A stretch of DNA of 64,000 nucleotides from Lacinutrix sp. MedPE-SW (GTDB lineage Bacteria; Bacteroidota; Bacteroidia; Flavobacteriales; Flavobacteriaceae): contig NZ_MPCX01000003.1 of NCBI RefSeq assembly GCF_001874145.1, positions 62,001-126,000 of the forward strand, written 5' to 3'. The notes beneath the pieces are model-generated. The model was given only the letters and a program-made list of their open reading frames with translations. It did no database searches and was not told where the DNA came from. A program made the position numbers and the translations under genes. Shown here piece by piece: positions 43,601 to 52,009 of the stretch; position 1 is the first letter of the stretch; every line of letters starts with the position of its first letter.

Positions 43601-44158
43601 CCACTCACCATAACCAGAGGTTTTAGCATCAAAAATATTCTGTCCATCGTGCATATACACCACAGGATAATCTTGCTTTGAAGTCTGATAATCTGGTGGT
43701 AAATAAATCCAAACACGACGCTCTCTGTCTAACTGTGGGATTTGAAACGCTTCAGAAATTATTGACACGTTTTTTGAAGCAGTAGAAACTTCCTTAGTAT
43801 CAAACATATGGCTCCAACCAGCTATTTTCACATGTATTGTATCGTTTGATTTTTCAAATTTATGAATACGATTATCTATAGTTTCACCTGTATTGGTACT
43901 TTCTGAAGTATCCCAATTACCCAAAGTGAATTTGAATAAAATACGTTGTTCTGTTTTTGGAAGTGTTATTTGATGCTTACCATTTACGAATTGTAATTGG
44001 TAGTCTTTGTGTCCGCCAGACCAACCTTCAAAATCTCCAGAAATAAATAGGGATGCGTCTTTTGGTGTGTCTTCTGGAAGTGCTTCTACAATAATCGTAA
44101 CCTGAGAATAGGTAACTTGAGCTAGTAAAAGGCATAGTATGTATATAATATTTTTCAT
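40682..44158 (-). CDS. CBM20-like / esterase / GH31 alpha-glucosidase fusion
   Basis: This is a 1158-residue exported protein with signal MKNIIYILCLLLAQVTYS. Residues about 20-115 resemble a starch-binding CBM20/E-set module (LFISGDFEGWSGG, FKFTLGNWDT). Residues about 125-385 form an alpha/beta-hydrolase esterase of the EsteraseD/PF00756 type with nucleophile S265 in FGSSMGG and probable His364 in EGKHNEALW. From about 395 a GH31 alpha-glucosidase follows, with nucleophile D766 in WGDLGEPE and acid/base D834 in PWSGDVNRTW. GH31 enzymes release glucose from maltodextrin ends, and the esterase may remove acyl groups or be binding-only. It lies in the operon between two GH13 genes. Confidence 0.9.
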   Translation of the reverse strand: MKNIIYILCLLLAQVTYSQVTIIVEALPEDTPKDASLFISGDFEGWSGGHKDYQLQFVNGKHQITLPKTEQRILFKFTLGNWDTSESTNTGETIDNRIHKFEKSNDTIHVKIAGWSHMFDTKEVSTASKNVSIISEAFQIPQLDRERRVWIYLPPDYQTSKQDYPVVYMHDGQNIFDAKTSGYGEWNVDETLDKLFKDNLKLIVVGVDNGESKRLDEYSPWTNAKYGGGEGEAYVKFIVNTLKPYIDANYNTKKDRANTAIFGSSMGGLISHYAALKHPTVFGKVGVYSPAFWFAPEVHPFTKSHANIKDTKMYFLAGGKEGENAGYNEISQTVTDMNSIISILKDNGFSKKNIQSKVVPEGKHNEALWENNFAEAITWLFADAIKKREFKIANFQDNQLHIQVSDGNYKMRFYHPEIIETTFLPKGETFDKESHTVVIDKVLSDVKFNETENEITFQSEKLTVKITKSPFHISYWKDGKEVTSVKNSFQKTDDFETISFNLKPEEVLYGGGARALGMNRRGNRLELYNKAHYGYEDRSELMNYTMPIVVSSNKYLIHFDNAPIGFLDLDSKADNTITYETISGRKTYQIVVGDSWLDLTKNYTKLTGTQPMPPRWALGNFSSRFGYHSQEEVETTVQKFKYENIPLDAIIIDIFWFGKTIQGTMGNLEFYRDSFPNPKQMIKGLKDQNVKTVLVTEPFLLTTSNRWDEAVKADVLAKDSIGNPFTYDFYFGNTGLIDIFNPKGKQWFQNIYKDLTDLGVSGVWGDLGEPEVHPKGLLHATGTADEVHNIYGHHWAELVQDMYTKNFPNTRPFILMRAGSSGSQRFGMIPWSGDVNRTWGGLQSQPEIALQMGMQGLAYMHSDLGGFAGNNLDDELYARWLQYGVFQPIYRPHAQEEVPAEPVFRSDKAKALAKASIELRYQLLPYNYNLVFENNQTGAPLMRTLFFEEEDNKKLQTNASTYLWGNDFLVTPIVHSEQKEAEVYFPKNSNWYNFYTDEKVNGGQSLSVKTEVNYIPTYVRGGAFIPLAKPMQSTAEYNGNTFNLHYYFDASVEESERTLYNDDGATKNAFEKGQYEMLEFEAETSNNNLELEFEAEIGAKYITTTKNIDVVIHHFPKAPKRIKSNGKKLDFHYDANSKTLHFNLKWNTSKSIETQIKY

Positions 44159-44200
44159 TACGATGGAGACCTCTCGACTGCGCTCGAGGTGACATTTAGG
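44159..44200. repeat. Short intra-operon palindromic repeat-like element
   Basis: The 42-base gap between the GH13 and GH31 genes contains GACCTCTCGACTGCGCTCGA and the following GGTGACA. CTCGA and TCGAG, or ACCTC and GAGGT, can form a hairpin. Sequences of the CTCGACTGCGCTCGA...TGACA type are, from memory, widely dispersed in Flavobacteriaceae genomes. It is much more GC-rich than its surroundings. Only this copy is in the window. Confidence 0.5.
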
Positions 44201-46120
44201 TTATAACTTGGTGGTTAATATTAGGCTTCCTCTTTCATTTAAGATAATTTCATCTTCCCAAACAAAAGTTTCATTCGTTATTATGTTTTTTAATGTTTTA
44301 CCATTTAAACCAACTTCTTCATAGCGTTTTAAGTCTATGGTAATTGGCTCATCATTTTTATTAATAATATGGACAACGGTTTCATTATCGCTAACTCTAA
44401 ATAAGAAATACGTTCCCATAAATGGTGCAAAATGAATGGTTTTACCTTCATGAATGGCTGCACTTTCTTTTCTGTAATTAAGCAGCTTTTTCAGGTAATT
44501 CTGCATGTCTTTTTGGTCGTCTGTTAAGCCTTCACCTGTAAACGCATTAACAGCATCTCCTTGCCAACCACCCGGAAAATCAGTACGAATAAGTCCATGA
44601 TCGCCTGGTTTTGCAAAGTCATTCATTAAAATTTCTGTTCCGTAATATAATTGCGGAATTCTAGGTAAGGTTAACAAATAACTCAATGCCATTTTGGTAT
44701 TTGGAATATCACCTTTTAGCTGCGTAAAAATGCGACTCATATCATGGTTATCTGGAAAAATCATGATGTCTTTGGGTGAGGTGTAAGCAAAATCGTTAGC
44801 CAAACCTTCGTATATTTTCACCAATCCTGTATCCCACTGTTCTACTTCGTTTAGAGCTTCAACAGTGTTTCTTTGCATCGCAAAATCCATAGTGGATTTT
44901 AGATTAGATTGGTAACCATCCTTATTTTTATGTCCATCTTGCCAATACGCAATAAGTAATGGATTATAACTCCATTCCTCTCCAACTATTGAAAAATTTG
45001 GGTACTCGCTCATAATAGCTCCTGCCCAATTAGACATAAACGTTTTATCTGGATAAGGATAGGTATCTTGTCTTATTCCGCTTAGGTTTAGCGTTTCAAT
45101 CCACCAAATACTATTTTGGATAATATAGTTTGCCATAAACGGATTGCGCTGATTTAAATCTGGCATTGTTGGCACAAACCAACCTTCTGCCATTTCTTTT
45201 TTATCGCGTTTAGAAGCATACAAATCTTGATTGCTGGTACGTCTGTGGTTAGAATTGTTTAAAGGTTTGTTATTCTCAAAACTCTCTTGCTGATTGACCC
45301 AATCTTTAAACGGTAAATCTTGCATCCACCAATGTGCACTTCCGCAATGATTAGCCACTTGGTCCATGATTAAACCTATACCTTTTTCTTTCGCTTTTGC
45401 AGCTAATTCTTGGTATTCTTCTAAGCTTCCATAACGTGGATCTACTTGGTAAAAATCGGTCATGGCATAACCATGATACGACGACCTTGACATGTCGTTA
45501 GTTAATAAAGGACACGACCAAATTTGAGTAAAACCCATTTCTTGGATATAATCTAAATGCTGAATAATGCCTCGTAAATCACCACCATGACGCGCATAAT
45601 CATCTTCTCTATTGATGGTTTTTTCCTTTAAACTTTCGTTTATATCATTAGAAGTATCACCATTTGCAAAACGATCTGGAGTGATTAGATAAATGGCATC
45701 TGTACTATCAAAACCTTGATAATCGGAAGCATCTTTTACACGTGCTTTTACTTCGTAGGTTTGAACCAGTTCTTTTTCTTCATTAAATTTAAAATGAATA
45801 TTAAATTGTCCTGCTTTAGCACTTTCTGAAATATTTAGATCTAAAAACAGGTAGTTAGGACTATCTGCTTTATGCACTTTTTCAATGGAAACTCCTGCAT
45901 AATTTATACTAGGTGTTGCTTCCGAAATGTTAGGATGCTTCACCAATAATTGTACTTGTGTATTATTAAAACCTGTCCACCAATGAGGTGGTTCGATACG
46001 CTCGATATCGTTTTTAACTTCGGTTACAACTTCAGAAGTTGTTGTTTTTTCGGTTTCCTTTTGACAGGAAAAACTAACACTAATTAAAATTACTAATGCT
46101 AGTGGAATTAATTTTTTCAT
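44201..46120 (-). CDS. GH13 neopullulanase/cyclomaltodextrinase-like lipoprotein (SusA-like)
   Basis: This is a 639-residue lipoprotein (SVSFSC, Cys19). An N-terminal beta domain (about 40-130, RIEPPHWWTGFNNTQVQLL) is the cyclomaltodextrinase-N type. The GH13 barrel follows with region I MDQVANHCG, II SGIRQDTYPY with nucleophile D352, III IVGEEW with acid E381, and IV PDNHDMSRI with D460. A beta C-domain closes the protein. This domain order is that of SusA/neopullulanase-type enzymes that cut imported maltooligosaccharides, pullulan fragments or cyclodextrins. It is 20 bases after the GH65 gene. Confidence 0.92.
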   Translation of the reverse strand: MKKLIPLALVILISVSFSCQKETEKTTTSEVVTEVKNDIERIEPPHWWTGFNNTQVQLLVKHPNISEATPSINYAGVSIEKVHKADSPNYLFLDLNISESAKAGQFNIHFKFNEEKELVQTYEVKARVKDASDYQGFDSTDAIYLITPDRFANGDTSNDINESLKEKTINREDDYARHGGDLRGIIQHLDYIQEMGFTQIWSCPLLTNDMSRSSYHGYAMTDFYQVDPRYGSLEEYQELAAKAKEKGIGLIMDQVANHCGSAHWWMQDLPFKDWVNQQESFENNKPLNNSNHRRTSNQDLYASKRDKKEMAEGWFVPTMPDLNQRNPFMANYIIQNSIWWIETLNLSGIRQDTYPYPDKTFMSNWAGAIMSEYPNFSIVGEEWSYNPLLIAYWQDGHKNKDGYQSNLKSTMDFAMQRNTVEALNEVEQWDTGLVKIYEGLANDFAYTSPKDIMIFPDNHDMSRIFTQLKGDIPNTKMALSYLLTLPRIPQLYYGTEILMNDFAKPGDHGLIRTDFPGGWQGDAVNAFTGEGLTDDQKDMQNYLKKLLNYRKESAAIHEGKTIHFAPFMGTYFLFRVSDNETVVHIINKNDEPITIDLKRYEEVGLNGKTLKNIITNETFVWEDEIILNERGSLILTTKL

Positions 46121-46140
46121 CTTAATTAGTGTATTTAGTT

Positions 46141-48447
46141 TTAAATTTTTACCAAGTTATTTGGCGAAACTGTTATTGGATTATTATTTACAAGAATGTT
46201 TAAATCTGTATTTCCTTCTAACTCGAAAGTCGTTTCTGCTTGAGATACATTCACTTTTAAAATTTGATCTCTAAAGTTTACTTTAAACGAATACGCATCC
46301 CATTCTTTAGGAATTCTAGGTTCAAAATTCAGCATATCATTTTTAACACGCATACCACCAAAACCTTCCACAATACTCATCCAGGTTCCAGCCATACTTG
46401 TAATATGCAAACCTTCTTCTACCTCTTTATTATAATCGTCTAAATCTAAACGAGACGTACGTAAATAAAAGGTATACGCTTGTTCCATTTGGTCTAATTT
46501 AGCAGCTTGAATACTGTGTACACAAGGTGACAACGAGCTTTCATGTACTGTAAATGGTTCGTAAAAATCGAAATGACGTTTTAATTCTTCGGTAGAAAAT
46601 TGATCTTCAAAGAAATAGAACCCTTGTAACGTATCTGCTTGTTTGATGTATGGCGAACGTAAGATTCTATCCCAACTCCACTTTTGGTTTATTGGTCTAT
46701 CTTCTTTTGGTAAATCTGCAACCGTAATTAATTCTTTATCTAAAAAGCCATCTTGTTGTAGGTACACTTGGTGTTTTTCAGAATAAGGGAAAAACATATT
46801 ATCTGCTACTTTTTTCCATGCTTCTAGTTCGCTATCAGTAATTTTTGTTTTACCAGAAATACGTAAATAATCGTCGTTATACCCTTCTTTTACTTTTTCA
46901 ATTTGCTCTAAAGCATAATCGATACACCATTTAGCTAAATAGTTGGTGTAAAAGTTATTATTGATATTGTTTTCGTACTCATTAGGACCAGTAACACCTA
47001 AAATAACATACTTGTTTTTATCTGTAGAAAAAGTAGCACGTTGTTGCCAGAATCTAGCAATACCAATAAGAACTTCTAATCCCATTTCTGGAATATAGCT
47101 GTAATCTCCTGTATAACGATAGTAGTTAAAAATGGCAAAAGCAATAGCTCCATTTCTGTGTATTTCTTCAAAGGTAATTTCCCATTCGTTATGGCATTCT
47201 TCGCCATTCATGGTTACCATTGGGTACAATGCTGCTCCATTATTGAAACCTAGTTTCTCTGCATTTTCAATCGCTTTTTCTAAATGATTGTAACGATATT
47301 GCAGTAAGTTTCTTGCTACTTTTTGATCTTTGGTAGCCATATAAAAAGGAATGCAATACGCTTCAGTATCCCAATACGTACTTCCACCATACTTTTCTCC
47401 TGTAAATCCTTTTGGACCAATATTTAAAGTAGAATCTTTTCCTAAATAGGTTTGGTTTAATTGAAAAATATTAAAACGAATACCTTGTTGTGCTTTTACG
47501 TCTCCATCGATTGTGATATCTGACATTTCCCAAATTTTTGACCAAGCCTCTTTTTGATTATTTAAAAGTGCTTGAAAACCTAAATTTGATGCAGTATCTA
47601 ATGCTTTTTTAGCTGCTGAAACTAACTGATTTTTATCGTGATTTCTATCTACTGTATAACCACCAAACTTTTGGATGCTTGCAGTTTCACCTGAATTCAC
47701 AGAAACTGTATAGGTAAATGCAATAGCATTTGCTTGTTTATCTATTTCTGGTGTTTGCTCTTGTTTTGCATTATTTACAAAAACCGAAGACTGCATAAAT
47801 GTGCAAGTATGGAAAGCCGTTTTCATTGTTTTTGCTTCAATAAACGCTTGCTCGTTTTCTGAACTTACATTTAAAGTGTCCCAAAATTGGTCGTCCCAAT
47901 TGGTATCTTCATTGGTAATACCTGAATCTAGATACGGTTGAAACTTAATAGTCGCTTTTTCGTTTAAAGGTGTTATTTGGTAATTAATAGCACCAACTTC
48001 ATCTAAATCTAAGCTTAAAAAACGAAGTACTTTTACCTCAATTTCTAATTTATTTTGAAGCGTTGCAGTAAACGATCTAGATAACCAACCTTCTTGCATG
48101 TTAAGCTCCCTTCTAAAATTTGAAACCGAAACACAAGTATTTAAATCTAGTTGTTCTCCATTAATTTCTACATTAATACCTATCCAATTTGGAGCATTTA
48201 AAACTTTTGCAAAATACTCTGGATAGCCATTTTTCCACCAACCAACTCTGGTTTTGTCAGGATAATAAACGCCTGCAATGTAGCTACCTTGAAAGGTTGG
48301 ACCTGTATATTGTTCTTCAAAATTTGCACGTTGACCCATTGCACCATTTCCGATGCTGAATAAACTTTCTGAAGACTTAACGCGATCTGCATCAAAACCT
48401 TCTTCAATAATAGACCAATTGTCTGGTTGTATATAATCTTGATTCAT
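46141..48447 (-). CDS. GH65 family phosphorylase (maltose phosphorylase-like)
   Basis: This 768-residue cytoplasmic enzyme has no signal peptide. The N-terminal super-beta-sandwich opens with LFSIGNGAMGQRANFEE. The (alpha/alpha)6 catalytic barrel contains GGSTYWDTEAY (about 354-364) and GVTGPNEYENNINNNFYTNY, whose Glu490 is the expected general acid. The phosphate-site region near HEVSSLSP-type loops reads TVHESSLSPCVHSI. Maltose phosphorylase converts maltose and phosphate to beta-glucose-1-phosphate and glucose. Kojibiose, trehalose or nigerose phosphorylase remain possible, but the operon supports maltose. The beta-phosphoglucomutase encoded next upstream would use the product. Confidence 0.92.
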   Translation of the reverse strand: MNQDYIQPDNWSIIEEGFDADRVKSSESLFSIGNGAMGQRANFEEQYTGPTFQGSYIAGVYYPDKTRVGWWKNGYPEYFAKVLNAPNWIGINVEINGEQLDLNTCVSVSNFRRELNMQEGWLSRSFTATLQNKLEIEVKVLRFLSLDLDEVGAINYQITPLNEKATIKFQPYLDSGITNEDTNWDDQFWDTLNVSSENEQAFIEAKTMKTAFHTCTFMQSSVFVNNAKQEQTPEIDKQANAIAFTYTVSVNSGETASIQKFGGYTVDRNHDKNQLVSAAKKALDTASNLGFQALLNNQKEAWSKIWEMSDITIDGDVKAQQGIRFNIFQLNQTYLGKDSTLNIGPKGFTGEKYGGSTYWDTEAYCIPFYMATKDQKVARNLLQYRYNHLEKAIENAEKLGFNNGAALYPMVTMNGEECHNEWEITFEEIHRNGAIAFAIFNYYRYTGDYSYIPEMGLEVLIGIARFWQQRATFSTDKNKYVILGVTGPNEYENNINNNFYTNYLAKWCIDYALEQIEKVKEGYNDDYLRISGKTKITDSELEAWKKVADNMFFPYSEKHQVYLQQDGFLDKELITVADLPKEDRPINQKWSWDRILRSPYIKQADTLQGFYFFEDQFSTEELKRHFDFYEPFTVHESSLSPCVHSIQAAKLDQMEQAYTFYLRTSRLDLDDYNKEVEEGLHITSMAGTWMSIVEGFGGMRVKNDMLNFEPRIPKEWDAYSFKVNFRDQILKVNVSQAETTFELEGNTDLNILVNNNPITVSPNNLVKI

Positions 48448-48535
48448 TTTTTATATTTATTTATTATTGCGAAGCATAAAATGAAGGGTTGTTTTTTTGA
48501 TAAGATTTCTTCAATAACTTCGGAATAACGTGATT
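48448..48535. repeat. Possible degenerate intergenic repeat
   Basis: The gap between the pgmB and GH65 genes holds ATTGCGAAGCATAAAATGAAG and GATTTCTTCAATAACTTCGG, which loosely resemble a common Bacteroidota intergenic repeat with ATTGCGAAGC and TTCGGAAT parts. The match is weak and no clean hairpin is present. Confidence 0.3.
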
Positions 48536-49192
48536 TTATCTGTTTATTAATTCTTGAATGAAGCTGTTTTCAATTTCGGTGAAATCTGAAAAAATATAAT
48601 CTGCTTCATGTAATACGTCTTTTTCGCCTATACCAATAGAAATCATGTTTGCAGTATTTGCAGCTTGAACACCAGCTACAGAATCTTCAAACACAATACA
48701 ATCTTCTGGTTTCATATTTAAATGTTGAGCTGCTATTAAAAACACTTCTGGATTTGGTTTAGCTTTGCTAACATCGTTACCATCAACAATAGCATCAAAT
48801 TTTGAAAGCAAATGGACTTTTTCTAAAATTGGACGTGCATTTTTACTAGCAGAACCTAATGATATTGGCTGTTGGTTTTCGATTAAATAATCTAATATTT
48901 TTGGTACATCTGGTAAAATTTCTTCCTCAGTCATTTTAGCAATAAAGCTTAAATACTCTTCATTTTTTTTACCCATTAAAGATGTAAATAGTTCTTCTGA
49001 AATGGTTTTATTTCCCCATTCCAGTATTTTTTCTAATGATTTTACACGACTTACACCTTTAAGTTGTTCGTTTTGCTCGTGTGTAAAATCTATATCAATA
49101 CTCTTTGCAAGGTTTTTCCATGCTAGAAAGTGATATTTTGCAGTGTCTACAATGACACCATCTAAATCGAATATGAATCCTTTTTTATTCAT
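48536..49192 (-). CDS. pgmB: Beta-phosphoglucomutase
   Basis: This 218-residue HAD-superfamily enzyme interconverts beta-glucose-1-phosphate and glucose-6-phosphate. The HAD motif I FIFDLDGVIVDTAKYHFLAW has nucleophile D9 and acid/base D11, and the YHFLAWK continuation is typical of beta-phosphoglucomutases. LKGVSRVKSLEKIL forms the cap substrate loop. SLGSASKNA is motif II, and IVFEDSVAGVQAA is the late metal-binding motif. It lies 88 bases before the GH65 gene and 3 bases after the transporter gene, joining transport, phosphorolysis and glycolysis. Confidence 0.94.
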   Translation of the reverse strand: MNKKGFIFDLDGVIVDTAKYHFLAWKNLAKSIDIDFTHEQNEQLKGVSRVKSLEKILEWGNKTISEELFTSLMGKKNEEYLSFIAKMTEEEILPDVPKILDYLIENQQPISLGSASKNARPILEKVHLLSKFDAIVDGNDVSKAKPNPEVFLIAAQHLNMKPEDCIVFEDSVAGVQAANTANMISIGIGEKDVLHEADYIFSDFTEIENSFIQELINR

Positions 49193-49195
49193 TTT

Positions 49196-50569
49196 TTAAA
49201 TGTCTTCAGCTTGATAAGTAATTGCGTTTTTGTTTGTGATTAATAAGTTGCAAAGTCCTGCAATTATTAAACTTATTCCTGCAACTGTCATTGCATTTAT
49301 GGCTTCGTCACCTAATAAATTAGAGACAAAGTTAATTCCGCCTAAGGCAGCAATAATTTGTGGGATTACTATAAACATGTTAAATATTCCCATGATTACT
49401 CCCATTTTTTTAGGATCTACAGAACTTGATAACATAGCGTATGGCATAGATAAAATACTTCCCCAAGCAAAGCCAATAAGTACAAAACAATACTTAAGAT
49501 GTTCTGGTGAAGTATAATTCATGGCTAAAAAACCAACACCTCCTAAAATTAGAGATCCCATATGCACTAGCTTACGGTTGATGCGTCTTTTTGAAGTGTA
49601 CAACACTAATAGCAATGCAAATGCCATAGAAGACAAACCGTAAATTCCCATTGCTGATCCAACTAAATTTGATGATTTTTGGAAGGCAGTATTTTGTGTG
49701 TCAAACGCTGCTTTTTGTACTGTGTCTGCCATATTAAAAGCACTTTCTACTGGAGCTGGCGTATTAAACACGTGCTCTGTAAGTGCAGGATTGGCCATAC
49801 TCCACATAGTAAAAAAGGCAAACCAAGAAAAGAATTGGATAACTCCTAATTTTTTCATGGTTAATGGCATATTACCAATGTTATTTAATATGTCTGGAAT
49901 GAAGTTATTCTTTTTAGCTTTTTCACGTTCGAACTCTTCCATGTCTTCTGGAGGATATTCGGTTGTTGTAAATACTGTATAAAGAATACTAATTAAAAAC
50001 ACGAATGCTCCAATGGCGAATGCAATTTTTACAGAATCTGGTATCACACCAGAATCTGCAGCATCACTAACTCCAAATTGAGACACCATCCAAGGTAAAT
50101 TACTGGCGACCCAAGTACCTATACCAATAATTAGCGTTTGAACCACAAACCCATAAGAGCGTTGAGATTCGGGAAGTTTGTCTGCAACAAGTGCTCTAAA
50201 TGGCTCCATAGACACGTTAATTGATGCATCTAGAATCCATAAAAATCCTGCTGCAACCCAAAGTGCTGGCGAATAAGGCACAAAAAATAAAGCTAGAGAA
50301 CTTAAAACTGCTCCTATTAAAAAATAAGGACGTCGTCTTCCCCATTTATTACTCCAAGTACGATCACTCATGTAACCAATAATGGGTTGGACTAGTAAAC
50401 CTGTTAAAGGTGCTGCTATCCATAGTAATGGAATTTCGTCTTTACTTGCTCCTAATGTTTGAAATATTCGAGACATGAAGCCTCCTTGTAGTGCAAAACC
50501 AAATTGAATTCCTAAGAAACCAAAACTCATGTTCCAGATTTCCCAAAAACCAAGGGTACGCTTTTTCAT
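49196..50569 (-). CDS. SLC45-type MFS maltose/maltodextrin symporter
   Basis: This 457-residue inner-membrane transporter has about 12 predicted helices. MFS signatures include IGYMSDRTWSNKWGRRRPYF between helices 2 and 3, the glycoside-pentoside-hexuronide/SLC45-like RGRRRPY form. An insert after the sixth/seventh helix contains a soluble stretch (FNTPAPVESAFNMADTVQ). Homologues beside maltose phosphorylase genes carry maltose into the cytoplasm. It is the first gene of the minus-strand operon ending at 37571. The divergent LacI-type gene lies further upstream. Confidence 0.88.
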   Translation of the reverse strand: MKKRTLGFWEIWNMSFGFLGIQFGFALQGGFMSRIFQTLGASKDEIPLLWIAAPLTGLLVQPIIGYMSDRTWSNKWGRRRPYFLIGAVLSSLALFFVPYSPALWVAAGFLWILDASINVSMEPFRALVADKLPESQRSYGFVVQTLIIGIGTWVASNLPWMVSQFGVSDAADSGVIPDSVKIAFAIGAFVFLISILYTVFTTTEYPPEDMEEFEREKAKKNNFIPDILNNIGNMPLTMKKLGVIQFFSWFAFFTMWSMANPALTEHVFNTPAPVESAFNMADTVQKAAFDTQNTAFQKSSNLVGSAMGIYGLSSMAFALLLVLYTSKRRINRKLVHMGSLILGGVGFLAMNYTSPEHLKYCFVLIGFAWGSILSMPYAMLSSSVDPKKMGVIMGIFNMFIVIPQIIAALGGINFVSNLLGDEAINAMTVAGISLIIAGLCNLLITNKNAITYQAEDI

Positions 50570-50615
50570 AAATAGTAAGTTTAAATTATTACTATTTTGA
50601 CAAGCATTTACTTAT

Positions 50616-50623
50616 CAAAACTA
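50616..50623 (-). promoter_or_regulatory. -7 element of the maltodextrin operon promoter
   Basis: Reads TAGTTTTG on the minus strand, a TAnnTTTG match about 47 bases before the transporter ATG. No LacI-type palindrome is visible in the 131-base gap between this operon and the regulator gene. Confidence 0.42.
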
Positions 50624-50700
50624 TATTACCTGAGAAGTAAAAATATATGTTTTGAATGCCGTAAAGATATAAAAGATTTTAATTGTGCAATGTTAAATTT

Positions 50701-51741
50701 TTATTTTGTGGAGTCACGCTCAATTAATTCGGTTTCAATAACTACGGTTTGATAATGTTCTTCCTCTTCTTCAATTTCAAGATTGTCGATTAATAAATCG
50801 GCAGCTTTTTCGCCCATTTGCTGTGCGTGCTGGCTTACAGTTGTTAAAGTTGGTGTTGCATGTTTAGACAGCACACCATCTGTAAAACCAATAAACTGCA
50901 CATCTTCTGGCACTCTTAAGTTTAATTTTCTAGCAACTTTCATTGCTGTTATTGCATAAATCTCATTAACCGCAAAAACGCCATCTATATTTTTATTTGC
51001 AGTAAAAAGTGTTTCAATATCTTTTTCTAAAACTTCTAAATGATCGTCTGAAACCAAAGCATCATCAACCTTTAATATAAGACTTCCTTTGGCTTTTATT
51101 TGTTTTTCTTCAAGCGCCTCTAGATAACCTTGTGTTCGAAGTTTACCAACACTTACATAATCTTTAGTAGTAATGATTGCGATATTTTTACAACCTTTTT
51201 CAATTAACTTAAATACTGCTTTTTTACTACCATTTAAATCGTCTACTATAACCTTATCACATTGTATTTCATTTACAACACGATCGAACATTACAATTGG
51301 CATTCCTTGGTTAATTGTTTCGGTAAAATGATGATAATCTTGCTGCTGTAAGGTTTCTTTAGATATGGATAATATAAAACCATCTATACTTCCATTAGCC
51401 AGCATTTCCATATTTATAACCTCTTTAGAAAATGATTCGTTAGACAGCCCTACAATTACATTGTAACCACGTTTGTTTGCTACAAGCTCAATACCTCTAA
51501 TAACCTTAGAAAAGAAATGATGTACAATTTCAGGAATAATAATTCCAATAGTTTTTGTCTTTCTATTCTTTAAACTTAATGCAATATTATTAGGTCTATA
51601 ATTATAGAGCTTTGCAAAAGCTTGAACTTTTTGTCGGGTATCTTCACTTATTTCATTACTATTTCTAAGTGCTTTTGAAACCGTAGAAATAGATACATCT
51701 AATTCTCGAGCAATCTGTTTTAGTGTAATTTTTCGTTTCAT
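50701..51741 (-). CDS. LacI-family transcriptional regulator of the maltodextrin locus
   Basis: This 346-residue DNA-binding regulator has a LacI helix-turn-helix at the N-terminus (ITLKQIARELDVSISTVSKA, residues 4-23) with the hinge region RPNNIALSLKNRKT. The periplasmic-binding-protein-like sensor domain runs from about 62 on (TIGIIIPEIVHHFFSKV and the following VPEDVQFIGFTDG). The effector is probably maltose or a maltodextrin by analogy with flavobacterial MalR-type proteins. It lies between the transport/hydrolase operon and the divergent susC gene. A perfect palindrome suitable as its operator is 143 bases upstream of its ATG. Confidence 0.92.
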   Translation of the reverse strand: MKRKITLKQIARELDVSISTVSKALRNSNEISEDTRQKVQAFAKLYNYRPNNIALSLKNRKTKTIGIIIPEIVHHFFSKVIRGIELVANKRGYNVIVGLSNESFSKEVINMEMLANGSIDGFILSISKETLQQQDYHHFTETINQGMPIVMFDRVVNEIQCDKVIVDDLNGSKKAVFKLIEKGCKNIAIITTKDYVSVGKLRTQGYLEALEEKQIKAKGSLILKVDDALVSDDHLEVLEKDIETLFTANKNIDGVFAVNEIYAITAMKVARKLNLRVPEDVQFIGFTDGVLSKHATPTLTTVSQHAQQMGEKAADLLIDNLEIEEEEEHYQTVVIETELIERDSTK

Positions 51742-51768
51742 TTTTATGAATTGTGGTTACAATAATCT

Positions 51769-51776
51769 CAAAAATA
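51769..51776 (-). promoter_or_regulatory. -7-like element of the LacI-type gene
   Basis: Reads TATTTTTG on the minus strand, a TAnnTTTG match 28 bases before the ATG. No -33 TTG is found at the usual spacing. Confidence 0.38.
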
Positions 51777-51883
51777 CGAGGATTTATTGTTCATTTATTA
51801 AAATTGTTTAGATAAATGCGCAAAAAAAGAAAAAACGATGCTTTTTATTGCAAAATTATCAGACTAAAAAAAAAGTTGTCAAC

Positions 51884-51899
51884 ACGAAAACGTTTTCGT
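51884..51899. promoter_or_regulatory. LacI-type operator palindrome
   Basis: ACGAAAACGTTTTCGT is a perfect 16-bp palindrome with the central CG and flanking A/T tracts typical of LacI/GalR-family operators. It lies between the regulator gene and susC, about 110 bases before the susC ATG. Position well upstream of the probable susC start suggests activation or looping rather than simple blockage. Confidence 0.75.
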
Positions 51900-51921
51900 A
51901 ACCCATAAAATATAGGGTTAC
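51898..51921. promoter_or_regulatory. Second inverted repeat next to the LacI operator
   Basis: GTAACCC (51898-51904) and GGGTTAC (51915-51921) form 7-bp inverted arms around a 10-base A/T spacer. It abuts and overlaps the operator by two bases. It could be a site for a second regulator or a DNA hairpin. Confidence 0.5.
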
Positions 51922-51924
51922 CGA

Positions 51925-51953
51925 TTAATTAACATAAAATTTACATAGTTTTA
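51925..51953 (+). promoter_or_regulatory. Possible susC promoter
   Basis: TTA (51925-51927), an 18-base spacer and TAGTTTTA (51946-51953) give a weak TTG/TAnnTTTG-type promoter with one mismatch in each element, 57 bases before the susC ATG. Confidence 0.33.
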
Positions 51954-52009
51954 ACGACGAGAAGTGAAAATATAAGTTAAAAATTAAACAACTAACTTAA
52001 TAATATTGT

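Noticed and set aside
50570-50700. A LacI operator before the transporter gene
   Set aside because: A -7-like element is there, but no palindrome comparable to the one before susC could be found.
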